The position numbers and the translations under genes were made by a program. From assembly GCA_029233925.1 (NCBI GenBank), contig JARGOX010000008.1:131156-195155 (forward strand): a stretch of DNA of 64,000 bases, read 5' to 3'. This document shows, piece by piece, positions 34,418-43,759 of the stretch. Under the pieces are notes generated by a model. The model saw only the letters and a program-made list of their open reading frames with translations. It had not been told where the DNA came from and did no database searches. Origin of the DNA: Rhizobiaceae bacterium. GTDB taxonomy: Bacteria > Pseudomonadota > Alphaproteobacteria > Rhizobiales > Rhizobiaceae. Numbering within the stretch: position 1 is the stretch's first letter; each line of letters starts with the position of its first letter.

Positions 34418-35521
34418 CTATCCTCCTATAAGCCGCAGACCGCGGTCAAAACTGGTCAGGGACCTTGAGCTTTTTTCGCCGATCAGGACATCATCTTCGA
34501 TGCGCACGCCAATATCATTGGCGCGATAAAGGCCCGGTTCGATTGTCAGCAAAGTCCCTGGAACAAGCCGCGCGTGATTGCCGATCATCACCTGTGGCGC
34601 TTCGTGGACATCCAGACCAAGGCCATGGCCCGTCTTGTGGAGGATCATGTCTCTATAGGCCGACTTGGCCAAAACATCCGTGACGGCAAGGTCCAGGTCG
34701 TGGGCTGACAGGGATGGGCCGGCGATTTCACGCCCCTTTGTATTGGCGGCAAGCACGGTGTCATAGATTGCCGCATGTTCGTCGCTGGCATGCTCACAAA
34801 AGAAGGTTCGCGTGATGTCGGCATTATATCCTTCGAAGGAAGCGCCGAAATCGATCAACAGCGGATCGCCCGCCAGCAGGGGCGTTTCATCAGGAGACCC
34901 ATGCGGATTGGCAGCTTTTTCGCCTGCCAACACGATGGGATCAAAGGCAAACCCGTCTGCGCCGTTGGCCAGCATACGCATCTTCAGCATATTGCAAATG
35001 GCGCGCTCGCTCATCCCGGTTCGCACCTCCTCCAGTGTCTCGGAGAGAGCCGTTTCGCTGATCTTGATGGCGCGTTCCGTGGATTTTATCTCTGCACTGT
35101 CCTTGGACACACGCAATGCGTCCAATACAGCCCCACCCCTGGCGATGGCATCCTGGCCGAAATGCTGTCGCAAGGCATCAGCCTCGAAGAAACGCATTCT
35201 TTGTTCTTCAACGCCGATCCTGGCTGAACCCAATGCCACGGCAGCATCCGAGAACGCCGTTTCGTATCCATCGCTGTCCTGCCAGTAGAACGTCGTGGCA
35301 TCGGGAAAGGTCTCTGACCATTTGGTGCGCTCAAGCTCGGGCACAATGCCCAAGACGTTACCATTGGCAGCCACGAACAGGAGCGTTGGTCGCTCCATCA
35401 GGTGAAAGTGAAGGCCGGACAGATAGACAAAATTGGCGCCAGGCACGACTGCAATGGCATCCAGATGCTGTGCTGTCATGAGTTGTACAAGTTTTTGGCG
35501 CCGTTTCGCAAAATGGTTCAT
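34418..35521 (-). CDS. M24 family metallopeptidase (Xaa-Pro peptidase/creatinase fold)
   Basis: This 367-residue enzyme has an N-terminal creatinase-like domain (FVYLSGLHFHLMERPT) and a C-terminal pita-bread domain. The dinuclear metal ligands are all present: Asp in LIDFGASF, Asp in ADITRTFF, His in HGLGLDVHE, Glu in TIEPGLY and Glu in RIEDDV. True peptidases carry this full set, whereas creatinases usually lose it. I start at the ATG at 35521, two bases after the GntR stop and behind GGGAG. It forms an operon with GntR and GAF genes facing the HyuAB transporter operon, so it may process the same nitrogen compound or a peptide form of it. Confidence 0.9.
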   Translation of the reverse strand: MNHFAKRRQKLVQLMTAQHLDAIAVVPGANFVYLSGLHFHLMERPTLLFVAANGNVLGIVPELERTKWSETFPDATTFYWQDSDGYETAFSDAAVALGSARIGVEEQRMRFFEADALRQHFGQDAIARGGAVLDALRVSKDSAEIKSTERAIKISETALSETLEEVRTGMSERAICNMLKMRMLANGADGFAFDPIVLAGEKAANPHGSPDETPLLAGDPLLIDFGASFEGYNADITRTFFCEHASDEHAAIYDTVLAANTKGREIAGPSLSAHDLDLAVTDVLAKSAYRDMILHKTGHGLGLDVHEAPQVMIGNHARLVPGTLLTIEPGLYRANDIGVRIEDDVLIGEKSSRSLTSFDRGLRLIGG

Positions 35522-35523
35522 TT

Positions 35524-36267
35524 TCACACTCCCGATGAAAAATTTGGTGTTGTGATATTCATGTCCTGTCCATATTTGGGCCTGAGCGCCCGCACGATGA
35601 TCTCGCCTTCGGCCATGATCATCGATGTCATGATCGCATCCGCATCATCAACCCTGCCATTGCGGATACTGGCCACCAGAGCGTTCCAGTCATCCGATAC
35701 CTTTTGCAGATCATCCTGGTTCGCATTCGGGTAGTAATGCAGAATTCTGGTTCGGATACCGGCGTCCAGTATATTGTTGAAGAATTTCTGTTGAAATTCG
35801 TTGCCGGACAAGGCGCCCAGGCATCTGCGTAACTCCAGATCAGCACGCAATGCCGGCTTGGCGTTTGATGCTTTGATCGTCGATTGGACCAGCGCGAGCC
35901 GCCTTTGCAGATCAGCCTCCTCGCAACAATGGCTGTTCAGGGCCGCTGAGCGCACCACTGCACGTGAAAGGATCAGATAGGTATCAAGATAGGCCCCTGT
36001 GTTGTCCAGAAGAAGCGGCGCAACAATGGTCGTGCGATTGGGAAGAAATTTCACAAGATCATCGCCGGAAAGCAGCAGCAATGCTTCGCGAATGGGTGTG
36101 CGCGATATCTTGAATCGCTCTGCCAGCGCCACTTCATCAATCGCCGATCCAGGGTCGATCCGCAGCCACAGAATATCCTCGCGCATTGATTCGTAAACCT
36201 GAAGAGAACCGCGTCTGTGCTTGCGGCTTTTTTCTGCAATGTCGGTGCTTTCGGAGATTGTATTCAC
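35524..36267 (-). CDS. GntR family (FadR subfamily) transcriptional regulator
   Basis: This 247-residue regulator has an N-terminal winged helix (IDEVALAERFKISRTPIREALLLLSGDDLVKFLPNR, residues about 42-78) and a helical FCD effector domain. The usual Asp/His metal ligands of FCD domains are not obvious. It is the first gene of the GntR-M24-GAF operon and is divergent from the ribose-type binding-protein gene with 118 bases between, making it the likely regulator of both sides. An inverted repeat at 36321-36365 is a candidate site. Confidence 0.9.
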   Translation of the reverse strand: MNTISESTDIAEKSRKHRRGSLQVYESMREDILWLRIDPGSAIDEVALAERFKISRTPIREALLLLSGDDLVKFLPNRTTIVAPLLLDNTGAYLDTYLILSRAVVRSAALNSHCCEEADLQRRLALVQSTIKASNAKPALRADLELRRCLGALSGNEFQQKFFNNILDAGIRTRILHYYPNANQDDLQKVSDDWNALVASIRNGRVDDADAIMTSMIMAEGEIIVRALRPKYGQDMNITTPNFSSGV

Positions 36268-36320
36268 GTTTCGCTGTCCAATAATTTCATAAAAACTCTT
36301 GTATTAAGTTTGCATTATAG

Positions 36321-36365
36321 TAGGCTCATGTCCATGGAAATGTGAGATACGCCTATTTGAGCCTA
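36321..36365. promoter_or_regulatory. Inverted repeat in the GntR/binding-protein divergent promoter
   Basis: TAGGCTCA (36321-36328) and TGAGCCTA (36358-36365) form a perfect 8-bp inverted repeat with 29 bases between. Inside is a near-palindrome CATGTCCATGGAAATG. The right arm is 20 bases before the binding-protein ATG at 36386, which has AGGGAG upstream. Regulator binding is inferred. Confidence 0.4.
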
Positions 36366-36385
36366 ACCATCAGGGAGTTGTAGAA

Positions 36386-37378
36386 ATGCATAAAACATTA
36401 AAATTACTCGGTATAGGGGTGGGAATTGCTTTTGCACTTTCCTCCGGTGCGGTCGCGCAAACAAAGAAAATCGCCTATTTTGCCGCTGCTTCGCAAAACG
36501 GTTTCAACCAGGCCACCTATGAGGGCGTGGAAGCAAAGGCCAAGGAACTTGGCTATGAAACCGCCATTTTTGATGGTCAGTTCAAGGCCGATGTCCAATA
36601 CAGTCAGATCGAGGATGTCCTGGCCAGCGGCAATTACGCCGGTTTCATCGTGGCGCCCAATGATTCCGTTGGTGTCGCCGGTGCATTCGAACAGGTCATC
36701 GCCGCCGGAGTGCCGATTGCAACAGTTCTGTTCCCCGTCGGTCCCGATCTGACGACCTTGGAGCCGCAGGTCAAAGGCATCACCTCAACGGTTGCTTCGC
36801 CGCCCGTGGCAGGTGCAACGCAACAGGCCGAGGCCGTCGTTTCCGAGTGCGAAAGCAAGGATCCCTGCAATGTCGTTATCATCATTGGCGCCAAGGTTTT
36901 TCCGTTTGACAATCTGCGCCTTGAAACCTTTGAAAAGGTGCTTGGTGCGCATGACAACATCAAGATCAGGGCCGTTGGCGAGGGCTGGTATTCGCCGGAA
37001 CCTTCACTCAAGGCAATGACGGATATTCTGCAGGCCAATTCGGACATTCACGTCGTTCTTTCCAATGCGGACCAGCATCTGGTCGGGGTGGAAATTGCAC
37101 TGGAAGCTGCCGGTTACAATGTTCCTGATCTTTACCTGTCGGGAGGCGGTGCCGCAGCGATTGCCATTGACGCCATACGCGAAGGGCGTTGGGATGCAAC
37201 CCTTGCCTATTTCCCGGTCACCATGGGTGCACTGGCCATGGAACAGATTGCCAATGCCATTGAAGGCAAGCCGGTGACGGTTGCGATCGATATGGATACG
37301 GCTGGGCCGCTGGAAGCCATGATCGACAGGGCGGTGCTCGACGCCAACCCTGATTTCGCCGGTGAATGGGCGCAATAA
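36386..37378 (+). CDS. Ribose-type (CUT2) ABC transporter substrate-binding protein
   Basis: This periplasmic protein of 330 residues has a Sec signal (MHKTLKLLGIGVGIAFALSSGAVAQ) and the type I periplasmic fold: KKIAYFAAASQNGFNQATYEGV at the mature start and SGNYAGFIVAPNDSVGVAG for the ligand cleft. ECESKDPCN contributes two Cys. It is first in an operon that continues with hydantoinase subunits, an RbsA-type ATPase and a permease. The ligand is likely a small cyclic amide or other HyuAB substrate in place of a sugar, judging from the neighbours. Confidence 0.92.
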   Translation: MHKTLKLLGIGVGIAFALSSGAVAQTKKIAYFAAASQNGFNQATYEGVEAKAKELGYETAIFDGQFKADVQYSQIEDVLASGNYAGFIVAPNDSVGVAGAFEQVIAAGVPIATVLFPVGPDLTTLEPQVKGITSTVASPPVAGATQQAEAVVSECESKDPCNVVIIIGAKVFPFDNLRLETFEKVLGAHDNIKIRAVGEGWYSPEPSLKAMTDILQANSDIHVVLSNADQHLVGVEIALEAAGYNVPDLYLSGGGAAAIAIDAIREGRWDATLAYFPVTMGALAMEQIANAIEGKPVTVAIDMDTAGPLEAMIDRAVLDANPDFAGEWAQ

Positions 37379-37384
37379 TATTTC

Positions 37385-37407
37385 GGCCGGGGCCTTTGGT
37401 CCCGGCC
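37385..37407 (+). terminator. Stem-loop after the CUT2 binding-protein gene
   Basis: GGCCGGG (37385-37391) pairs with CCCGGCC (37401-37407) around a nine-base loop. There is no T-tract. It lies seven bases after the binding-protein stop and 114 bases before hyuA, and could stabilise the upstream message or reduce read-through. Confidence 0.5.
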
Positions 37408-37521
37408 TGTCATCCAATCTGAAGAGACATGCGGAATTGACGTGGTTGCGCCAATATGCAGCTCCCGTGACAGGAACGTCAAATCCGGCAGACTTCAATA
37501 TAAGAACATGAGGGACTGGCC

Positions 37522-39552
37522 ATGGGTAACAACTATCGCGTCTCTGCGGATATCGGCGGCACTTTTACAGACATTGTCTTTCAAGATAGCGAGAGCGGTG
37601 CCTGTGGCGCCACCAAAGTGCTCTCCACACCTGAAAACCCGGCACTTGCAGTTATAAACGGAATTGATGCGGCTATTCCCGCAGATGCGCAGATCGATTT
37701 CTTCGTGCACGGAACCACGGTAGGGCTGAACGCTCTGCTCACCCGTCGCGGGGCCAAGGTCGCGCTGCTGACAACCGAGAATTTTCGCGACATCTACACA
37801 ATTCAGGGCAATGATCGCGGTAAAATATTTTCCATCCGCTGGGACAAGCCCGAACCGCTGGCAACCCTTGAACACACCTACACGGTGAAAGAGCGGATCG
37901 CGGCAACCGGAGAGGTGGTCGAACCTCTGAGTACCGATGATCTTGATGCTTTCATCGAAGCGGTAAAGCGCGAGGGCTATGAAGCCATTGCCATATGTTT
38001 CCTGTTTTCATTCAAGAATGCTTCCCATGAACTGGCGGCCGCCGACTACATCAGCGCGCGGCTGCCCGGTATCGCCATTGCCCAGTCCCATCAGGTCTCG
38101 CCGGAGTGGCGGGAATTCGAGCGCACCTCAACGACGGTGATGGACAGCTATCTTGCACCGGTTGTGCGCAAATACCTTGAAACGCTTGTCGGCAATCTCA
38201 AGAACAGGTTGCCAGAAGGGCAGGGCCTGCATGTGATGGAATCAAACGGTGGCGTCATGAGTGCCGCGTCGGCCAGCCAGACCCCTTTGCAGACCTTGCT
38301 ATCGGGTCCAGTGGGCGGCGCCATCGGCGGCAAGGCGCTGTCCGCGGCCACCGGCCGACCCAATCTGATTTGTGTGGATATGGGCGGCACATCCTTTGAT
38401 GCCAGCCTGATCATCGACGGTCTGCCATCGACCTCCAATGAGACCAAGCTGGAGGGGCTTCCGGTGCAGATGTCTGTTGTCGATATCCATGTCATTGGTG
38501 CCGGCGGAGGCTCCATTGCCTGGAAAGAAGCCGGCGCCATGCGTGTCGGACCGCAATCGGCCGGCTCCAATCCCGGACCCGTGTGTTACGGGCTAGGCGG
38601 CACCGCGCCGACCGTATCGGACGCCAATCTGGTGCTCGGACGACTGGATGGTGCAAATTTTTCCGGTGGACAAGTGGTGCTGGATCGTAGCGCTTCCCAG
38701 GCTGCACTGGGCAAAATGGGTGCCGATTTCAATCTTGATGCCGAGGCCATGGCCCAGGGCATCGTCGACATTGTGAATGCGAAGATGGCCGATGCCATTC
38801 GCACCATTACGGTGCAGCGCGGTATTGATCCACGTGACTTTTCTCTGGTCGCCTTTGGTGGAGCCGGTCCCGCGCAGGCCGCAGCACTGGCGGAGGAACT
38901 GCAGATCCGCGAAGTAATCATACCCGTGCACCCCGGCGCTTTTTCGGCCTGGGGCATGCTGCAAACGGATGTGCGCCATGATTTCAAGGAAACGCTTTAC
39001 GGGTTTTGGGATACGACCGAAGTTGCAACGCTCAATGATGCCTTCGATGCGCTCGTGGAAAAAGGCACAGCCTATCTGCTTGCAGAATGTCTGGCGCCCG
39101 ATGCGATCAGTTTCGAGCGCGCCGTGGACTTTCGCTATCACGGTCAGGAATATGTCCTGACCATACCGATCCCTGACGGACCGATAGACATGGACGCCGT
39201 TCGCAAATCCTTTGATCATGCCTATGAGCGCCAGTACGGCCATTCCAGTCCCGATGGACGGGTGGAAATGGCCAATATCCGGCTTGCCGCGCTTGGCAGC
39301 TTGCCGCGCCCGGCAAATGCACCGCCGGCAAAAGCAGAGGCCGGCGCCCGCCGCGAGCGTGACGTCTATTTTGATGGCAAGCCTAGAAAAACCACCATTC
39401 TTGATCGCAATGAAATGCAGCTGGGCGATAGGGTCGATGGCCCGGCCATCATTGAAGAGGGCACCGCGACAACGCTGTTGCCGCCCGGCTGGCGCGCCAG
39501 TGCCATTGAAGGCGGTCACCTGTCCCTCGTTCAAACGGGAGTTTCGTCATGA
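37522..39552 (+). CDS. hyuA: Hydantoinase/oxoprolinase subunit A (ATP-dependent cyclic amide hydrolase)
   Basis: The 676-residue protein starts with the phosphate-binding fold of the family, SADIGGTFTDIVFQD, followed by FVHGTTVGLNALLTRRGAKVALL. The central CVDMGGTSFDASLI is the second ATP motif, and AFGGAGPAQAAALAEEL is typical of the A subunit. With HyuB it uses ATP to open cyclic amides such as 5-oxoproline, hydantoins or N-methylhydantoin; related pairs carboxylate acetone or hydrolyse caprolactam. It overlaps hyuB by four bases (ATGA). Being inside an ABC importer operon suggests the imported compound is its substrate. Confidence 0.93.
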   Translation: MGNNYRVSADIGGTFTDIVFQDSESGACGATKVLSTPENPALAVINGIDAAIPADAQIDFFVHGTTVGLNALLTRRGAKVALLTTENFRDIYTIQGNDRGKIFSIRWDKPEPLATLEHTYTVKERIAATGEVVEPLSTDDLDAFIEAVKREGYEAIAICFLFSFKNASHELAAADYISARLPGIAIAQSHQVSPEWREFERTSTTVMDSYLAPVVRKYLETLVGNLKNRLPEGQGLHVMESNGGVMSAASASQTPLQTLLSGPVGGAIGGKALSAATGRPNLICVDMGGTSFDASLIIDGLPSTSNETKLEGLPVQMSVVDIHVIGAGGGSIAWKEAGAMRVGPQSAGSNPGPVCYGLGGTAPTVSDANLVLGRLDGANFSGGQVVLDRSASQAALGKMGADFNLDAEAMAQGIVDIVNAKMADAIRTITVQRGIDPRDFSLVAFGGAGPAQAAALAEELQIREVIIPVHPGAFSAWGMLQTDVRHDFKETLYGFWDTTEVATLNDAFDALVEKGTAYLLAECLAPDAISFERAVDFRYHGQEYVLTIPIPDGPIDMDAVRKSFDHAYERQYGHSSPDGRVEMANIRLAALGSLPRPANAPPAKAEAGARRERDVYFDGKPRKTTILDRNEMQLGDRVDGPAIIEEGTATTLLPPGWRASAIEGGHLSLVQTGVSS

Positions 39553-41255
39553 GCACAACAGCAGATCCCATCACCACGGAAGTCGTGCGCAATTTTGTCC
39601 TTTCCTGCGCCGAAGACATGAATGCCTCCCTTTGGCGCTCCGCCCATTCAGCCGTCATCTATGAAGGCAAGGACAGCGCCGTCGCGCTGATGGACGAGCA
39701 TGGCAATATGCTGGGTCAGTCCACAGGCGTGCCGCTGTTCATCGGCGCCATCGATGTGTGCGTGCACCATGTGAAGGATTATTATGGTGATGATATCGCA
39801 GAAGGCGACATCTTCATCATGAATGACAGCTACATGCAGGGAACCCATCTGCATGATGTGACGGCCATAGGTCCGATATTCCATCAAGGAGAACTGGTGG
39901 GCTTTGGTGCCGCCCGCGCCCATTGGGGTGATATTGGCGCAATTGATCCCGGTTCCACCATGGGCTCGACCAATATTTATCAGGAGGGGCTTCGTCTCGG
40001 GCCAACCCGCATCATCCGCCAGGGAAAGCAGGTGCGCGAATGGTACGATCATTTGCGGCTGAACACACGACTGCCTGATGCGACCATTGGAGATCTGGGG
40101 TCGCAGGTCGCGGCCATCCGCACAGGTGAGCGGCGACTGGCGCAATTGCTCGATCGCATCGGCAGCCAGACCTATCGGGCGGCCTGTCAGAATATCTTCG
40201 AGCAGGCGCGACGCATGGACCGCGAAGCCATAGCTGCGATAGCCGATGGCACCTGGTCGCGCGAGGGCTATCTGGACAATGATGGTGTCGGCGACGAACC
40301 CATCAAGGTGGCGCTCAGCCTGACCGTCAGCGGCGAAAACCTGGTGGTTGACCTGACCGGTTCTTCCGGACCGGTGCCGGGTTCAGTCAATTGCGGCGCC
40401 AAGCAGACAGAATCCCTGTTGCGACTGGCCTACAAGACGATGATCAATCCCGACCGGGCGATCACGGGTGGGTCCTTCGAGACGATGTCCGTGAAGATCC
40501 CGGATTTCTGCATGTTCAATGCCCAGGAGCCAGCCGCCTGTGAATGGTATTTCACCGGCCTGGGTTTGTTGGCCGATCTGTTTATCTCCTGCATGTCGGA
40601 GGCCATGCCACAACGTTCCACCGCCGCGCATTACGGCGACTCCATGGTGGCGGGTTTCTTCTCGGTCGATCCAAAACGCGGACAATGGTTTGCACTGGAG
40701 CCCACAGCGGGGGGCTGGGGCGGACGCGCCGACAGCGACGGGACCAGCGCCCTGATCAATCTGGTCAATGGCGGTTTTCGCAACATACCCGCCGAAGTCT
40801 ATGAGACAAAATTCCCTGTCCGGCTCGAGGAATTCTCGATCCGCGCAGACAGCGGCGGCGCAGGCCGCCACCGCGGCGGCTGCGGCGTTGTGCGGCGCTA
40901 CAAGATGCTGGAGGGTTGTTATTCAGCCCTTTGGTTCGAACGTAGCAAAACGCCGGCCTGGGGGCTCAATGGCGGCGGCGACGGCGCTGGACCCTATATC
41001 GAGATTACCCTGCCCGACGGCTCTACCGAACACCCCTTGAAAATGCGGGCGCGGGCATTCGAGGCCGGAACTGTCTTTCAGACAATGACCGGTGGCGGGG
41101 GAGGCAATGGCAACGCCAAATCCCGTCCCTTCGACGAGGTCCTGTCCGACGTCCGACAGGGCTATGTTTCCAGGCAGGGCGCATGGGACGTCTATGGCGT
41201 CAGGATTGATGATGATATGCACGTTGATACGGGCGCTTCCGAGCCTCGGGTCTGA
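39549..41255 (+). CDS. hyuB: Hydantoinase/oxoprolinase subunit B
   Basis: This 568-residue partner of HyuA shows the family start ITTEVVRNFVLSCAEDMNASL, the block IFIMNDSYMQGTHLHDVT with probable metal-binding residues (Asp and the two His), and GGAGRHRGGCGVVRRY near the end. Length is normal for the B subunit. It is translationally coupled to hyuA and followed after 12 bases by the transporter ATPase gene. The exact ring substrate cannot be read from sequence. Confidence 0.93.
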   Translation: MSTTADPITTEVVRNFVLSCAEDMNASLWRSAHSAVIYEGKDSAVALMDEHGNMLGQSTGVPLFIGAIDVCVHHVKDYYGDDIAEGDIFIMNDSYMQGTHLHDVTAIGPIFHQGELVGFGAARAHWGDIGAIDPGSTMGSTNIYQEGLRLGPTRIIRQGKQVREWYDHLRLNTRLPDATIGDLGSQVAAIRTGERRLAQLLDRIGSQTYRAACQNIFEQARRMDREAIAAIADGTWSREGYLDNDGVGDEPIKVALSLTVSGENLVVDLTGSSGPVPGSVNCGAKQTESLLRLAYKTMINPDRAITGGSFETMSVKIPDFCMFNAQEPAACEWYFTGLGLLADLFISCMSEAMPQRSTAAHYGDSMVAGFFSVDPKRGQWFALEPTAGGWGGRADSDGTSALINLVNGGFRNIPAEVYETKFPVRLEEFSIRADSGGAGRHRGGCGVVRRYKMLEGCYSALWFERSKTPAWGLNGGGDGAGPYIEITLPDGSTEHPLKMRARAFEAGTVFQTMTGGGGGNGNAKSRPFDEVLSDVRQGYVSRQGAWDVYGVRIDDDMHVDTGASEPRV

Positions 41256-41267
41256 CAGGGCGGACAA

Positions 41268-42800
41268 ATGAACCTCAATGCAACGACAATGCCAGCAATC
41301 AGAGCCAGAGGCATTGGTGTTGCGTTCGGTGGCATTTCCGTGCTGCGTGATGTGACGCTTGATATTCTGCCCGGCGAAATCCACGGTTTGATTGGTGAAA
41401 ACGGAGCCGGGAAATCGACACTCGGCAAGGTACTGGGGGGTTATTATACCGCTTCAGCGGGCGAACTTGAGGTTTTTGGAACCCGGGCGCATCCCTGGAA
41501 CCCGCCTGCCGCCCTGGCGCGCGGGGTCGCCATCATGCATCAGGAACTGCAACTGGTCCCGGATCTGACCGTTGCCCAGAATGTGTTTTTGGGCATAGAG
41601 GAACACAGCTTCGGCGTTTTGAAAACCACCGAGGCAGCGCGCCTCGATGAACTGATGGCATCCAGCGGCTTCACGCTGCAGCCCAATGCGGTTGTATCCA
41701 CTTTGCCAATTGCCGATCAGCAGAAAATCGAAATTCTGCGCGCCCTGGCCCGCCATGCCAAGGTCATCGTGATGGATGAGCCCACATCATCTCTTTCAAA
41801 GGGTGAGATCACACAATTGCACGAGGCCATGAAGGCGTTGCGCGATGAAGGCCGCACGGTGATCTATGTGTCGCATTTCCTCGATGACATCATGGAAATC
41901 ACCGACCGTGTGACCGTTTTGCGCGACGGCGCGCTGGTGGCGACAAAGATAACAGCGCAGGAAACAAAATCCAGTCTTGTTTCCGCCATGCTGGGCGACG
42001 GAAAGACTGAAACGCCTTTTCCCCAAAAGAAGATTCCGGCCAAAAGGGTCGCCGCGCTGCAAGTCACCGGTATTGCCAGTGGCAAGGGAGCCAACGGTGC
42101 GACATTGCACGTCAACAAGGGTGAGATCGTCGGACTGATCGGTCTTGTCGGCAGCGGACGCAGTGAAATTGCCCGGGCAATCATTGGCGCTGACCCGGCG
42201 ACGTCCGGTGAGGTTGTGCTGGAGGGCACAGCCTACGGCAAGGCATCCGTTGCAAAATCCAATGATCTGGGCATGGTCATGGTGCCGGAAGACCGGCGTA
42301 AACAGGGGCTGGTGATGACCATTCCCGTGTGTGCAAACATGACCTTGCCCCATCTGTCGCAATTCTCGCTGGCAGGGATCATCCGATCCGGTCTGGAGCG
42401 TCTGCATGCAGGGAGGCTGATTGATCATTTTAGCGTTCGCCCTGCGGATCTGGACGGCAATATTTTGAACTATTCGGGCGGCAATCAGCAAAAGGTCCTG
42501 ATCAGCAAATGGCTGATGGAAGATCCGCGGGTCATCCTGCTTGATGAGCCAAGCCGCGGCGTTGATGTGGGCGCGCGCGAAACAATCCACAATGCCATCG
42601 CGGAACTGGCTGAAAAGGGCGCTGCCGTCCTGCTGATTTCGAGCGAAATAGAAGAGGTTCTGGGGCTTGCGCACCGTGCCTATCTTGTTGACCGTGGCAG
42701 GATCGTTGAGGAAATCGATCCTGCGACAAGCGACGTGGCGGAGGTCCTGGCTGCGTTGTTCAGGCACCAGGGCACCGGCAAAATGGAAGAAGCTTCATGA
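41268..42800 (+). CDS. Ribose-type (CUT2) ABC transporter ATPase with two nucleotide-binding domains
   Basis: This 510-residue double ATPase of the RbsA class has domain 1 with Walker A GENGAGKST and Walker B VIVMDEPTSSL. Domain 2 has a degenerate Walker A (GLVGSGRSE), a good signature YSGGNQQKV, and DEPSRGVDVGA. It works with the permease whose gene overlaps its stop by four bases (ATGA at 42797) and with the binding protein at 36386. The two hydantoinase genes separate it from the binding protein, an arrangement that ties transport to ring opening. Confidence 0.93.
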   Translation: MNLNATTMPAIRARGIGVAFGGISVLRDVTLDILPGEIHGLIGENGAGKSTLGKVLGGYYTASAGELEVFGTRAHPWNPPAALARGVAIMHQELQLVPDLTVAQNVFLGIEEHSFGVLKTTEAARLDELMASSGFTLQPNAVVSTLPIADQQKIEILRALARHAKVIVMDEPTSSLSKGEITQLHEAMKALRDEGRTVIYVSHFLDDIMEITDRVTVLRDGALVATKITAQETKSSLVSAMLGDGKTETPFPQKKIPAKRVAALQVTGIASGKGANGATLHVNKGEIVGLIGLVGSGRSEIARAIIGADPATSGEVVLEGTAYGKASVAKSNDLGMVMVPEDRRKQGLVMTIPVCANMTLPHLSQFSLAGIIRSGLERLHAGRLIDHFSVRPADLDGNILNYSGGNQQKVLISKWLMEDPRVILLDEPSRGVDVGARETIHNAIAELAEKGAAVLLISSEIEEVLGLAHRAYLVDRGRIVEEIDPATSDVAEVLAALFRHQGTGKMEEAS

Positions 42801-43732
42801 CATTCGTTTCACTCACCCGGTTTTTTCAGAACTATGCCGTATTGATCATGATCATTGTCCTGATGATCGTGCTGAGCCTGATGTCGGACAGTTTCCTTAC
42901 CTTTCGCAATCTCCTGAATATCCTCAATCAGAACGCGCCATTGGCGATCATGGCCTCTGCCATGACATTCGTCATCATTGCCGGTGGCTTTGACCTCTCG
43001 GTCGGGGCAATTTTCGCCATGGGTTCGGTATGCTCGGCCTGGCTGGCGTTGAATGTCGATCCCTATTTCGGGCTGATGATGGCCCCCATCGTCGGCCTTT
43101 GTCTGGGAATGCTCAATGGTTTGGCAATCACATTGCTGCACGTGCATTCCTTCCTCGCCACCATTGCGACCAGCCTTATTTTCAAAGGCGTTGCGGTGGT
43201 GATTTCCGACGGTCGGCTGATACCCGTGCGCATGGCGGAATTTACCTGGCTCGGGCGTGGCAGTTTCGGCGGCGTTTTCATTGCGGTCTGGGTGATGATC
43301 GCCTTTGCGTTGATTCTGACGTTCGTCCTGACGCGCACGACCTATGGCCGCAAGGTGCTCTCCGTTGGCGGCAATGAAGAGGCATCGATCCTGTCGGGCA
43401 TCCGCACCAACCGCATCAAGATATCGACCTTTGCTCTGGCCGGTCTTGCGGCAGGCCTTGCCTCGTCCATTTCAGTGTCACGCATCTCGATGGGGCAGGC
43501 GTCAGCCGGCGCCGGCATGGAACTGCAGGCCATTGCCGCCGTCATCCTGGGAGGCACCAGCATCTACGGCGGCTCGGGGGCGATCTGGAGAAGCGTCGCC
43601 GGCGTTCTGTTGCTGGCGCTGATCAACAATGGCTTCAACATCCTCAACGCCGATCCCTTCTACCGGGACCTGACAACCGGGCTGATCATCCTTGCGGCCA
43701 TCGGCATCAGCGCTGCCGGAAAGCGGCGGTAG
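42797..43732 (+). CDS. Ribose-type (CUT2) ABC transporter permease
   Basis: This inner-membrane subunit of 311 residues has eight to ten hydrophobic segments. The diagnostic GGFDLSVGAIFAMGSV near residue 57 and AVILGGTSIYGGSGAIWRSVAG near 255 identify the RbsC class. It is the only permease in the operon, which is normal because CUT2 permeases form homodimers. It ends 27 bases before the convergent S41-like gene. Confidence 0.93.
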   Translation: MTFVSLTRFFQNYAVLIMIIVLMIVLSLMSDSFLTFRNLLNILNQNAPLAIMASAMTFVIIAGGFDLSVGAIFAMGSVCSAWLALNVDPYFGLMMAPIVGLCLGMLNGLAITLLHVHSFLATIATSLIFKGVAVVISDGRLIPVRMAEFTWLGRGSFGGVFIAVWVMIAFALILTFVLTRTTYGRKVLSVGGNEEASILSGIRTNRIKISTFALAGLAAGLASSISVSRISMGQASAGAGMELQAIAAVILGGTSIYGGSGAIWRSVAGVLLLALINNGFNILNADPFYRDLTTGLIILAAIGISAAGKRR

Positions 43733-43759
43733 GGCAAGCCAGGATGAACGCACCAGGCA

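Noticed and set aside
34418-35521. Creatinase for creatine breakdown beside HyuAB
   Set aside because: All five metal ligands of M24 peptidases are present, whereas creatinase lacks a functional metal site, so a peptidase is more likely.
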